Shown in pieces: positions 51,780 through 60,178 of a stretch of 64,000 nt of DNA; the stretch's first letter is position 1; each line of letters begins with the position of its first letter. The DNA is from JAOPZW01 sp963807305 (lineage in GTDB: Bacteria > Actinomycetota > Thermoleophilia > Solirubrobacterales > Solirubrobacteraceae), in NCBI GenBank assembly GCA_963807305.1, contig CAWEBN010000011.1, positions 1-64,000 of the forward strand, read 5' to 3'. The translations under genes and the position numbers were made by a program. The notes under the pieces are model-generated. The model had not been told where the DNA came from. It searched no databases and saw only the letters and a list, made by a program, of their open reading frames with translations.

Positions 51780-52610
51780 GTGGTCGTTCGCCGCCATCTC
51801 CCGCTGCTCGTCGCCCTCGCCTGCTTCGTCGGCCTGGTCGTCACCGGCGCGCTCGCGCTGGCCCTGCCCGCGGCGCACGAGCGCGACGCCGCCATGTTGC
51901 ACGGCTTCGTCGGGCTCGACAGGCCCAGCGTGCATCGCGCGATCTGGGTGGTGGCCCATCTCGGCGACACGCTGCCCTACGCGTGCGCCGGCCTGCTGTG
52001 CATCGCCGTTGCGCTGGCCCGGCGACGGGGCTGGCGCGCGCTGGCCGTGGCGTGCCTGCTGGCGGTGACCGGCGCCACGACACAGGTGCTCAAGCACGCG
52101 CTGGCCCAGCCGCGCATCGAACACTGGCTGCCCGAGCAGGTCGCGACGAACTCGTGGCCCAGCGGGCACTCGACCGCCGCCATGACCCTCGCCCTGTGCG
52201 CCGTCCTCGTGGCCCCGCCGGCGCTGCGGGGGGCGGCCGCGATGCTCGGCGGCGCCTTCGCCGTCGGCGTGGCCTACGCGGTCCTCGTCCTCGGCTGGCA
52301 TTACCCGTCCGACGTGCTCGGCGGGTTCCTCGTCGCCGGCCTGTGGACGTCGCTGGCCGTCGCGGTGCTGCACCGCCTCGAGGCGCCCGAGCCCGCCGGC
52401 CGTCCCGTATGGGAGCCGGTGGCGGGCCTGGCCGGCGGCGCGGGTGTCGTCGCCGCGGTCGTACTCGGAGCGCGCGCCGACACCGTGGCGCTCTACACCT
52501 CCGAGCGCCCGACCTTCGCCGCCGGCGCGCTCACCATCGCGCTGCTCGCCCTCGTGCTCGTGACGACGGTCAGCGCCGCGTCAGCGCGAGGCGCACGCCC
52601 GGCGCGATGA
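51780..52610 (+). CDS. PAP2-family membrane phosphatase
   Basis: A 276-residue membrane protein with about seven hydrophobic segments. Its phosphatase motifs are degenerate at the first (LKHALAQPRIEHW instead of Kx6RP), intact at the second (SWPSGHSTAAM) and third (GWHYPSDVLGG). The C-terminal part (about 205-276) adds two more helices absent from typical members. GTG 51780 is the best start. Probable lipid phosphate or diphosphate substrate. Confidence 0.88.
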   Translation: MVVRRHLPLLVALACFVGLVVTGALALALPAAHERDAAMLHGFVGLDRPSVHRAIWVVAHLGDTLPYACAGLLCIAVALARRRGWRALAVACLLAVTGATTQVLKHALAQPRIEHWLPEQVATNSWPSGHSTAAMTLALCAVLVAPPALRGAAAMLGGAFAVGVAYAVLVLGWHYPSDVLGGFLVAGLWTSLAVAVLHRLEAPEPAGRPVWEPVAGLAGGAGVVAAVVLGARADTVALYTSERPTFAAGALTIALLALVLVTTVSAASARGARPAR

Positions 52611-52656
52611 GGATCGCCGCGCCGGCGAAGGGGAGCAGCTGCGAGTGCGCGGGCGG

Positions 52657-53598
52657 TCAGACCCCGATCGCGCGCAGCCGCTCGAGCTGGCTCTCCGTCA
52701 GGGCCCCGACCACCTCGGCGGCCGTCACGTTCTCGCGGATCTGCTCGGCCGAGGTGGCGCCGAAGAGGATGGTCGCGACCAGCGAGTTCGTGAGCACGAA
52801 GGCCATCGCCAGCACGGCCGGCGTCGTGCCGGCCTCGGCGGCCAGTGCCCCGAGCTCGCGGGCCGCACGCATGGCCCCCTCCCAGCGCGCGTCGTCGACC
52901 TCGCCGGCCATCCGGCCGCCGGCGCCCCCGGCGTACTTGCCGCTCAGGATCCCGCCGGCCAGCACGTAGGAGGCGACCACCTTCGCGCCGCACGCCAGCA
53001 GCGCCTCGGTCATCTCGGGGCTCTCGACCCAGTCGCGCGCGATCAGGCTGTAGGGCAGCTGCGCGGCGCACGGCGGTGCGACGCCCAGCTCGCGCGCCAC
53101 GCGACCCGCGTCGGCGACGCGCTCGGCCGGCCAGTTGACGATGCCCCACGCGCGCACCCGGCCGTCCGTGACCAGCTCGGCGACCGAGCTCACCACGTCG
53201 GTCATCGGGACGTCGGGCGGCGGCGGATCGGAGTAGACGAAGTCGAAGCGCTCGAGGCCCGTGCGCTCCAGCGACGCCTCGAGCTCCTGCGCCGGCGTCT
53301 GCGGCCAGAACTCCCACCACAGCTTCGTCGCGATCGTGACCTCGTCGCGCGGCCAGCCCGACGCCGCGAAGACCTCGCCGAAGACCACCTCCGAGTAGCC
53401 CGTCGGGATCGGCGCGGTGCCGGTCTCGTCGTTGTAGCGGGCGATCTCGAGGAAGTCGATGCCGCTCGCGCGCGCCTCCTGCAGCACCGTCACGCCGGCC
53501 TCGCGCGGGATCCGCTCGTAGGTGCGCCACGAGCCCAGCGCGAAGGTCGAGACCTCGACGCCGGACGTTCCGAGAGGCCGGTGGGGGAGGGCGCTCAT
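52657..53598 (-). CDS. Aldo/keto reductase-family protein with altered catalytic tetrad
   Basis: A 313-residue TIM-barrel protein of the aldo/keto reductase superfamily (RPLGTSGVEVSTFALGSW, TIATKLWWE, VTDGRVRAWGIVNWPAERV, AMAFVLTNSLVATILFGATS). Of the tetrad, Tyr55 and Lys92 are present. The usual Asp is Glu51, and the usual His aligns with Asp124 (DFVYSDPPPP). Activity may therefore be altered or lost. It is the last gene of the cobalamin operon, 13 bases after cobS. An alternative is a beta-subunit-like binding role. Confidence 0.86.
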   Translation of the reverse strand: MSALPHRPLGTSGVEVSTFALGSWRTYERIPREAGVTVLQEARASGIDFLEIARYNDETGTAPIPTGYSEVVFGEVFAASGWPRDEVTIATKLWWEFWPQTPAQELEASLERTGLERFDFVYSDPPPPDVPMTDVVSSVAELVTDGRVRAWGIVNWPAERVADAGRVARELGVAPPCAAQLPYSLIARDWVESPEMTEALLACGAKVVASYVLAGGILSGKYAGGAGGRMAGEVDDARWEGAMRAARELGALAAEAGTTPAVLAMAFVLTNSLVATILFGATSAEQIRENVTAAEVVGALTESQLERLRAIGV

Positions 53599-53611
53599 GG
53601 CGCGCGTTCTA

Positions 53612-54376
53612 TCAGGCCCACATCGCCACGAGCGCGGCGTAGCAGGCCAGCTCGACGACCTTGGTCAGGGCCCCGAAGGTGTCGCCCGTCGCGCCGCCCA
53701 GGGTGCGCCGGAACAGCGGCACCGCGGCGAGCGTGAGCAGCGCCCCGACGCCGAGCGCGACGGCCCCCGCAGCCGGGCGCCCGGCGACCAGCGCGATGGC
53801 CACCGTGTACGCGCTCGCCACGGCGGTGGTCGCCGCGCCTGCGCGCATGAGCGCGCCCGCCCCGCCGGGGCGCGCCGCCGGGAGCAGGAGCGACTGCGGG
53901 AGGATCGACCAGCGGCCGACGACGTGCCCCACCAGCGCGGCGCGCAGGAAGTCCCCGTCGTCGAGCGGCGTGAGGACGACGAGCGGGAAGACGACGGCGA
54001 ACACGAGCGCGAGCGCGCCGTAGGTGCCGACGCGAGAGTCGCGCAGGATCTCGAGGCGGCGCTCGCGGGGGACGTGGGCGCCGATCGCGTCGGCCGCGTC
54101 GGCGAGGCCGTCCTCGTGCAGGGCGCCGGTCACGAGCATCGCCGCCACCAGCGCGAGCGCGGTGGCGGGCGCCGGGTCGAGCACCGTCCCCGCCAGCGCG
54201 CGCACGCCGCCCATGACGCCGCCGACGAGCAGGCCGACGGCCGGGAACCACAGGGCCGCGCGCGACAGCTGGGACGCGGTCAGCGTGCCGCCGCCGACGG
54301 GCAGGCGTGTGAGGAAGCCGACGGCCGCGCGCGGGCTCGGCACGCGCGACGCCTCACGTGCGGCGAGCGGGCTCAT
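53612..54376 (-). CDS. cobS: Adenosylcobinamide-GDP ribazoletransferase (cobalamin synthase)
   Basis: A 254-residue membrane enzyme that joins alpha-ribazole to adenosylcobinamide-GDP, the penultimate-to-last step of B12 assembly. Key patterns are VGFLTRLPVGGG, ALWFPAVGLLVGGV and the metal-binding GALHEDGLADAADAIGAH, then RDSRVGTYGALALVF. About six to seven helices. It lies 13 bases after cobT and 13 before the aldo/keto reductase gene; all are one operon with the adenosyltransferase. Confidence 0.94.
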   Translation of the reverse strand: MSPLAAREASRVPSPRAAVGFLTRLPVGGGTLTASQLSRAALWFPAVGLLVGGVMGGVRALAGTVLDPAPATALALVAAMLVTGALHEDGLADAADAIGAHVPRERRLEILRDSRVGTYGALALVFAVVFPLVVLTPLDDGDFLRAALVGHVVGRWSILPQSLLLPAARPGGAGALMRAGAATTAVASAYTVAIALVAGRPAAGAVALGVGALLTLAAVPLFRRTLGGATGDTFGALTKVVELACYAALVAMWA

Positions 54377-54389
54377 CGGGAGGATCCGC

Positions 54390-55448
54390 TCATGAGCGGG
54401 CCGGTCGCGATGGTGTATCGACGGCGCGCTGTCGTCCCGCGCCGCTCACGCCGGCCTCGGCGAAGGTGGCCATCCCGTCATGCGCCGCCAGGGCGAGGCG
54501 CAGCACGGCGAGGGCGGCCGTCGCGCCGCTGCCCTCGCCCAGGCGCAGGCCGAGGTCGAGCACCGGGTCGAGGCCGAGGTGGTCCAGCAGGACGCCGTGA
54601 GCCGGCTCGGGCGAGCGGTGGCCGGCCAGCAGGCGCGGGCGCAGGCCTGGCTCGATGCCCACCGCGACGGCCGCCGCCGCGGTGGCGATGAGGCCGTCGC
54701 ACACGTAGCCGAGGCCGTGCTCGCCGGCCCCCAGGGCCAGCCCGCAGAGGACCGCGATCTCGCCGCCGCCCAGTCGGCGCAGCGCGTGCAGGGGCCCGCG
54801 CGCGGCGTCGGCGTGGAGCGCGAGGGCGCGCTCGCACACCGCGCGCTTGCGCGCGACGCCCGCGTCGTCGAGCCCCGTGCCCGGCCCGACCAGCTGCGCC
54901 ACGTCGCGACCGGTGAGGACCGCGGCCAGGCACGTTGCCGGGGTCGTGTTGGCGATCCCCATCTCGCCACCGGCGAGCACGGTGACGCCATCCGCGGCCG
55001 CCCGCGCGGCCAGGTCTCGCCCGGCGTCGACCGCCAGCGCCACCTCGGCGACCTCCAGCGCGGCCTGCACCGACAGGTCGCGGCTGGGGCCGAGGCCGAC
55101 GCGGAGGCAGTCGATCCCTGCGCTGCCGCCGGCCACGCCGGCGTCGACCAGCACGAGGTCGGCGTCCACCGCGCCCGCCAGCGTCGACACGGCGCCGCGG
55201 CCCGACGCGAAGGTGGCGAGCATCTGCGCCGTGACGGCCTGCGGATAGGCGCTGACGCCCTGCGCCGCGACGCCGTGGTCGGCCGCCGCAACGACGACGC
55301 GGGCCTGCAGCGCGGGGCGCTCGGACCCGGTCACGCCCGCCAGCCAGACGGCCAGGTCCTCCAGGCGCCCGAGCGAGCCCGGCGGCTTGACGAGTTGCGC
55401 CTGACGCGCGCGGGCGGCCGCCATCGCGCCCTCGTCGAGCGGGCGCAT
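54390..55448 (-). CDS. cobT: Nicotinate-nucleotide:dimethylbenzimidazole phosphoribosyltransferase
   Basis: A 352-residue enzyme making alpha-ribazole phosphate, the lower ligand of B12. Motifs: QLVKPPGSLGRLEDLAVWLA at the N-terminus, VAAADHGVAAQGVSAYP, LAGGEMGIANTTPATCLAAV, and LGLDPVLDLGLRLGEGSGA with the catalytic glutamate late in the chain. ATG 55448 (MRPLDEGAM) lies 32 bases after the adenosyltransferase gene. Product passes to CobS. The phosphatase CobC and CobU are not in the window. Confidence 0.95.
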   Translation of the reverse strand: MRPLDEGAMAAARARQAQLVKPPGSLGRLEDLAVWLAGVTGSERPALQARVVVAAADHGVAAQGVSAYPQAVTAQMLATFASGRGAVSTLAGAVDADLVLVDAGVAGGSAGIDCLRVGLGPSRDLSVQAALEVAEVALAVDAGRDLAARAAADGVTVLAGGEMGIANTTPATCLAAVLTGRDVAQLVGPGTGLDDAGVARKRAVCERALALHADAARGPLHALRRLGGGEIAVLCGLALGAGEHGLGYVCDGLIATAAAAVAVGIEPGLRPRLLAGHRSPEPAHGVLLDHLGLDPVLDLGLRLGEGSGATAALAVLRLALAAHDGMATFAEAGVSGAGRQRAVDTPSRPARS

Positions 55449-55480
55449 GGCGATCGGCGGACGGGGCGGGTGGCCCGTGC

Positions 55481-56035
55481 CTACTCGCGAAACCGCCCCG
55501 GCTCCCACAGCGGCTCGTCCCCCGCGTTGGCCCCGCGGCTGAGGATGAAGAGCAGGTCGGAGAGGCGGTTGAGGTAGCGCACGACCTCGGGGTTGGCGTC
55601 CTCCACGAGCAGCGCGCGGCGCTCGGCGCGCCGGCACACGGTGCGGCAGACGTGCAGGTGGGCGGCGGCCAGCGAGCCGCCGGGCAGCACGAACGACTTC
55701 AGCGGCTCGAGCGTTGCGTTGACCTCGTCGCACGCCTGCTCGAGCCACGTCACCTGCTCGGGCGCGACGCGCAGGCGCTTGCGCTCGCCGCCCTCGGGCA
55801 CGCTCAGGTCGGCGCCGAGGTCGAAGAGGTCGTTCTGCACGCGGCGCAGCCACTCCGCATAGCGCTCGGGGAGGCCCTCGGCCGTCAGTGCGAGGCCGAC
55901 GAGCGCGTTGAGCTCGTCGATGTCGCCGTAGGCCTCGATGCGCGGATGGGTCTTGGGCACCCGGCTCATGTCGCCCAGGTGCGTCTCGCCGCCGTCGCCC
56001 AGGCGCGTGTAGATGCGCGTCAGGTTGACCGTCAC
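55481..56035 (-). CDS. PduO-type ATP:cob(I)alamin adenosyltransferase
   Basis: A 184-residue enzyme transferring the 5'-deoxyadenosyl group from ATP to cob(I)alamin. The PduO/MMAB family pattern is clear: YTRLGDGGETHLGDMSRVPK, EAYGDIDELNALVG, VQNDLFDLGADL, FVLPGGSLAAAHLHVCRTVC with RRAERR, and YLNRLSDLLFILSR. GTG 56035 is used; the ORF extends upstream as shadow sequence. It is first in the operon with cobT and cobS. Its start is 37 bases from the divergent lipoprotein gene, so the promoters overlap. Confidence 0.93.
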   Translation of the reverse strand: MTVNLTRIYTRLGDGGETHLGDMSRVPKTHPRIEAYGDIDELNALVGLALTAEGLPERYAEWLRRVQNDLFDLGADLSVPEGGERKRLRVAPEQVTWLEQACDEVNATLEPLKSFVLPGGSLAAAHLHVCRTVCRRAERRALLVEDANPEVVRYLNRLSDLLFILSRGANAGDEPLWEPGRFRE

Positions 56036-56071
56036 GAGGCGAATGTACCGCCCTGTAGCGTTGCGCCCCCT

Positions 56072-56884
56072 TTGACGTACGCAAGAAGCTGCCTCCTGGG
56101 CGCCGCCCTCCTGCTGGCCGGCTGCGGCGTGGGCCAGGCCGGCCACCAGGCTCCCGCCACCGCCATCATCACCCGCGACTTCGGGGCTGTCACCGTGCGC
56201 GAGGCCCAGGTCAAGACCGGATCGACGGTGGGCGCGGTCCTGCGCGGGCAGCCCAGCGGCGGGCGCTGGGTCAACGGGGTCGCGGCGGCCGGCGACACCA
56301 CGATCCACGGCGGCGACCGCGTCTGGGCCGACACGACGCCGGCCAGCGCGGGCACCCCGGCCGTCGTGGGGTCGTTCCCCGAGCCCTTCCTGCACGGTAT
56401 CGACGGCAAGCGCCTGCCCGTGCGCATCGAGTGCGCCGACGCCAGAGGGCCCGCCTGCCGTCAGGTCGGCGACCGGCTGGCCGGCTACCAGATCCCCGCG
56501 GCCAGCGGCGGGCTGCAGACCGCGCGGGCGCCGGAGACGCTGCGCGTGCTCATCGGTCCGTGGACCACGCTGCGTCTCGATCCGGCGGCCAACGCGCTCG
56601 AGCACGGGCCGCGCGTCAGCGGGGTCTACGCGCGCATGGCGCCCGACGGGCGGACGATCGCGGTGCTCCGCGCTGACGGGCGCACCGCCCGCACGCTGGG
56701 TCCCGGCACCGGCCTCGTGGCCGCCACCAAGCTCCCCGACGAACGCCCGGTGTGGGTGGTGACGGGCACGGATGCGGCCGGCGTGGGCTCCGCCGCGCGG
56801 GCCTTCGCGGCGGGCACGCTCGAACACCGCTTCGCGCTCGCCGTCAGCCACGACCTGCCCGTGGCGCTGCCCACAGGGCGGTGA
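56072..56884 (+). CDS. Lipoprotein with possible DUF4430/transcobalamin-like domain
   Basis: A 270-residue predicted lipoprotein: signal TYARSCLLGAALLLAGCGV with the lipid-modified Cys at about 18. Residues about 30-90 (ITRDFGAVTVREAQVKTGST, VGAVLRG, GRWVNGVAAAGD, HGGDRVWAD) fit the small beta-grasp domain of DUF4430, related to the C-terminal domain of transcobalamin. The rest (about 100-270) is not recognised. TTG 56072 is the only start that gives a signal peptide. Divergence from the cobalamin operon suggests a surface role in corrinoid handling; inference. Confidence 0.7.
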   Translation: MTYARSCLLGAALLLAGCGVGQAGHQAPATAIITRDFGAVTVREAQVKTGSTVGAVLRGQPSGGRWVNGVAAAGDTTIHGGDRVWADTTPASAGTPAVVGSFPEPFLHGIDGKRLPVRIECADARGPACRQVGDRLAGYQIPAASGGLQTARAPETLRVLIGPWTTLRLDPAANALEHGPRVSGVYARMAPDGRTIAVLRADGRTARTLGPGTGLVAATKLPDERPVWVVTGTDAAGVGSAARAFAAGTLEHRFALAVSHDLPVALPTGR

Positions 56885-56921
56885 TCGGCATCAGACGCGA
56901 TGGAGTAGGTTGCGCCCCCTC

Positions 56922-58010
56922 ATGAAGGTCGGAGTGCCAAGAGAGAGCGCCGAAGGCGAGCGCCGCGTCGCGCTCGTGCCGGACGTCGTCAAGCGCCTTC
57001 AGGCCAAGGGCGTCGAGGTCATCGTCGAGGCCGGCGCCGGCGAGCAGGCGCTCATCCCCGACGCGCTGTACACCGACGCCGGGGCGAGCATCGGCGATCC
57101 GTGGAGCGCCGACGTGGTGGTCAAGGTCGGGCCGCCGAGCGGCGAGGAGATCGGCCGCCTGCAGCGCGGTGGCACGCTCGTGGGCTTCTTGGCCCCGCGC
57201 ACCCAGCCCGAGACGCTGCAGGCGCTGGCGCAGGCCGGGATCACCGCCTTCGCAATGGAGGCGATCCCGCGCATCTCGCGCGCCCAGTCGATGGACGCGC
57301 TGTCCTCGCAGGCCAACGTAGCCGGCTACAAGGCGGCGCTGCTCGGTGCCGAGCACGCCACGCGCTTCTACCCGATGCTCATGACCGCGGCGGGGACGAT
57401 CCCGCCGGCCAAGGTCCTCGTGCTCGGCGTCGGCGTCGCAGGCCTGCAGGCGCTGGCCACCGCGCGCCGCCTGGGCGCGCAGACGACCGGCTACGACGTG
57501 CGCCCCGAGGTGGCCGAGCAGGTCCAGTCGCTGGGGGCCAAGTGGCTCGACCTCGGGATCGAGGCGGCGGGCGAGGGCGGCTACGCGCGCGAGCTGACCG
57601 ACGAGGAGAAGGCCCAGCAGCAGCAGGCGCTGACCGACGCGATCAAGGGCTTCGACGTCGTCATCACCACCGCGCTGGTGCCCGGCCGGCCGGCCCCGCG
57701 GCTGGTGACGGCCGAGGCGGTCGAGGGCATGAAGCCCGGCTCGGTCATCGTCGACCTCGCCGGCGAGGCGGGCGGCAACTGCGAGCTGACCGAGCCCGGC
57801 CAGGTCGCCGTCAAGCACGACGTGACCATCGTCTCGCCGCTGAACCTGCCGGCCACCATGCCCGAGCACGCCAGCCAGCTGTACGCACGCAACGTGCAGT
57901 CGCTGCTCGAGCTGCTGATGGACGACGACGGCAACCTGGCCATGAACTTCGACGACGAGGTCGTCGCCGGCGCGTGCGTCGTGCGCGAGGGAGAGGCGGT
58001 GCAGGCCTGA
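56922..58010 (+). CDS. pntAA: NAD(P) transhydrogenase subunit alpha part 1
   Basis: A 362-residue soluble NAD(H)-binding domain I. Start KVGVPRESAEGERRVALVPD is typical of the AlaDH/PNT N-terminal domain; FAMEAIPRISRAQSMDALSS, VLVLGVGVAGLQALATARRL, and SVIVDLAGEAGGNCELTEPG follow. With PntAB and PntB it couples proton entry to hydride transfer from NADH to NADP+. The stop and next start overlap (TGATG). AlaDH is ruled out by the split alpha-subunit arrangement. Confidence 0.95.
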   Translation: MKVGVPRESAEGERRVALVPDVVKRLQAKGVEVIVEAGAGEQALIPDALYTDAGASIGDPWSADVVVKVGPPSGEEIGRLQRGGTLVGFLAPRTQPETLQALAQAGITAFAMEAIPRISRAQSMDALSSQANVAGYKAALLGAEHATRFYPMLMTAAGTIPPAKVLVLGVGVAGLQALATARRLGAQTTGYDVRPEVAEQVQSLGAKWLDLGIEAAGEGGYARELTDEEKAQQQQALTDAIKGFDVVITTALVPGRPAPRLVTAEAVEGMKPGSVIVDLAGEAGGNCELTEPGQVAVKHDVTIVSPLNLPATMPEHASQLYARNVQSLLELLMDDDGNLAMNFDDEVVAGACVVREGEAVQA

Positions 58011-58321
58011 TGCTGCTGACCAACCTGGCGATCCTCGTCCTGGCCGGCTTCACCGGCTATCTGACGATCTCGAAGGTCCCCAACACGCTGCACACGCCCC
58101 TGATGTCGGGCACCAACGCGATCCACGGCATCGTCGTCCTGGGCGGCATCATCGTGCTCGGCCTGGGCGTCGACGGCTTCCTCAACAAGCTGCTGCTGGT
58201 CATCGCGATCGCCTTCGGCACGATCAACGTCGTGGGCGGCTTCCTGGTCACCGACCGGATGCTCGAGATGTTCAAGAGCAAGCCGACGCCTCGCAAGGAG
58301 ATCGAGGAGGGCGCGGAGTGA
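58010..58321 (+). CDS. pntAB: NAD(P) transhydrogenase subunit alpha part 2 (membrane)
   Basis: A 103-residue membrane part of the alpha subunit with three helices: LLTNLAILVLAGFTGYLTIS, NAIHGIVVLGGIIVLGLG and LLVIAIAFGTINVVGGFLV. The HTPLMSGTNAIHGIV block is highly conserved in the family. It overlaps pntAA by one base and pntB by four (GTGA). Confidence 0.95.
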   Translation: MLLTNLAILVLAGFTGYLTISKVPNTLHTPLMSGTNAIHGIVVLGGIIVLGLGVDGFLNKLLLVIAIAFGTINVVGGFLVTDRMLEMFKSKPTPRKEIEEGAE

Positions 58322-59718
58322 GCCGCACCGACCTCGTCCAGCTTCTCTACATCGTCGCCTTCGCCCTCTTCATCTACGGGCTCATGGGGCTGACGGGCCC
58401 GCGCACGGCGGTGCGCGGCAACCGCATCGCCGCCGTCGGCATGGCGGTCGCGGTGATCGCCACGCTGCTCATCCCCGGGATGGGCAACTGGGGCCTGATC
58501 ATCCTCGGGGTCGCGATCGGGACTGCGGTGGGGATCCCCGCGGCGCGCCAGGTGAAGATGACCGCGATGCCGCAGATGGTGGCGCTGTTCAACGGGGTCG
58601 GCGGCGGGGCGGTGGCGCTCATCGCGTGGGTCGAGTTCCGTCACAGCGACGGCTTCGCGGTCGAGCCCACCTACGTGGCGATCTTCAGCCTCTTCGCGGC
58701 CATCGTCGGATCGGTCTCCTTCTGGGGCTCGAACATCGCCTTCGCCAAGCTGCAGGAGATCCTCCCCGGGCGGCCGATCACCGTCGGTCCGGGCCGCACC
58801 CAGCAGCTGCTCAACCTCGTGCTCCTGCTCGTCGCCGTGGCGTGCGCGGTCGCGATCGTCGGCGGCTCGGACGCCGAGATCCTCATGATCGTGCTCCTGC
58901 TCGCGGCGGCCGTCCTGGGCAACTTCGTCGTGCTGCCGATCGGCGGCGCCGACATGCCGGTGGTCATCTCGCTGCTCAACGCGTTCACCGGCCTCAGCGC
59001 TGCCGCCACCGGCGTGGCCCTCAACAACACCGCGCTGATCGTCGCGGGCATGATCGTGGGCGCCAGCGGCTCGATCCTGACCAACCTCATGGCCCAGGCC
59101 ATGAACCGCTCGATCCCGTCGATCGTGGCCGGCGGCTTCGGCGGCGTGATCACCACGGGCGGCACCACCGAGGACGGCGTCGAGCACGTCGTGCGGTCGA
59201 CCAGCGCCTCCGACGCCGCCGTCCAGATGGCCTATGCCAACCGGGTGGTCATCGTCCCCGGCTACGGCATGGCGGTCGCCCAGGCCCAGCACGCCGTCCA
59301 CGAGCTGACCAAGCTGCTGGAGGCCAAGGGCATCGAGGTCTCCTTCGCCATCCATCCGGTCGCGGGGCGCATGCCGGGCCACATGAACGTGCTGCTGGCC
59401 GAGGCCGACGTGCCCTACGAGCAGCTCAGGGAGATGGACCAGGCCAACTCCGAGTTCGGCCGCACCGACGTGAGCCTCGTCATCGGCGCCAACGACGTCA
59501 CGAACCCCGACGCGCGCAACAAGGCCGACAGCCCGATCTACGGCATGCCGATCCTCAACGTGGACGAGTCGGCCAGCGTCATCGTCCTGAAGCGCTCGAT
59601 GAACTCGGGCTTCGCGGGCATCGACAACCCGCTCTTCTACGACGCGAAGACGGCGATGCTCTTCGGCGACGCCAAGTCCTCGGTCAACGAGATCACCGAA
59701 GAGCTCAAGGCGCTCTGA
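58318..59718 (+). CDS. pntB: NAD(P) transhydrogenase subunit beta
   Basis: A 466-residue subunit with about nine membrane helices (5-260) and the C-terminal NADP(H)-binding domain III (about 290-466). Conserved patterns: QMVALFNGVGGGAVALIAW, GMPVLNVDE-like GMPILNVDESASVIVLKRS, VIVPGYGMAVAQAQHAV and GRMPGHMNVLLAEADVPY. It completes the proton-translocating transhydrogenase that supplies NADPH. The GTG start is overlapped by the pntAB stop. Confidence 0.96.
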   Translation: MSRTDLVQLLYIVAFALFIYGLMGLTGPRTAVRGNRIAAVGMAVAVIATLLIPGMGNWGLIILGVAIGTAVGIPAARQVKMTAMPQMVALFNGVGGGAVALIAWVEFRHSDGFAVEPTYVAIFSLFAAIVGSVSFWGSNIAFAKLQEILPGRPITVGPGRTQQLLNLVLLLVAVACAVAIVGGSDAEILMIVLLLAAAVLGNFVVLPIGGADMPVVISLLNAFTGLSAAATGVALNNTALIVAGMIVGASGSILTNLMAQAMNRSIPSIVAGGFGGVITTGGTTEDGVEHVVRSTSASDAAVQMAYANRVVIVPGYGMAVAQAQHAVHELTKLLEAKGIEVSFAIHPVAGRMPGHMNVLLAEADVPYEQLREMDQANSEFGRTDVSLVIGANDVTNPDARNKADSPIYGMPILNVDESASVIVLKRSMNSGFAGIDNPLFYDAKTAMLFGDAKSSVNEITEELKAL

Positions 59719-59788
59719 GAGTCGCGGCGCGTCGCCGCCACGCGCGAGCTTGCGTTCCTCCCCACGGTGGGTAGGCTCGCACCTAGAA

Positions 59789-60178
59789 GTGTCTGCGCTG
59801 CCAGCCCTGCCGAAGGTGGCGCTCGCCGCCATCGTCTGCGTCTCCATGTGGCGCGCGTTCCTCGGTGCGCCCGCCCAGGCCAGCCATCGCCTGGCCGCGC
59901 GCCTGCTGCTCGTCCTCACGGCCGCCTGCTACGCCGGCGGCGCCGCGGTCGTGGCCAGCGGCGCCGACCTCGCCGGCTCGCTGCTCATCGTCGCCGGGAT
60001 CGAGGCCTCGTGCGTGGCGGCGTGGCTCGTGCGCGGGGCGCGCGACGACGGGGGCGGCGACGACGGCGGCGGCGGCGGTGGTGGAGGCGGCAGCGGCCCG
60101 AAGCTGCCCCCGCCGATCGATTGGGAGGCGTTCGACCGCGCGCGGCGCGCGTGGGAGCGCACGCCGACGGCGGGCTAG
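59789..60178 (+). CDS. Small membrane protein with Gly-rich linker
   Basis: A 129-residue protein: two membrane segments (about 7-24 and 33-52) plus a third, weaker one (about 55-75), then a polyglycine/aspartate linker (about 84-98) and a short conserved-looking tail (PKLPPPIDWEAFDRARRAWE). No family is recognised. GTG 59789 is chosen because the upstream part of the frame is not protein-like. It overlaps the convergent dipeptidase gene by four bases. Confidence 0.65.
   Translation: MSALPALPKVALAAIVCVSMWRAFLGAPAQASHRLAARLLLVLTAACYAGGAAVVASGADLAGSLLIVAGIEASCVAAWLVRGARDDGGGDDGGGGGGGGGSGPKLPPPIDWEAFDRARRAWERTPTAG

Noticed and set aside
53599..56921. Cobalamin riboswitch before the cob operon
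   Set aside because: The gap between the divergent starts is only 36 bases, too short for the riboswitch, and no B12-box-like sequence was seen.
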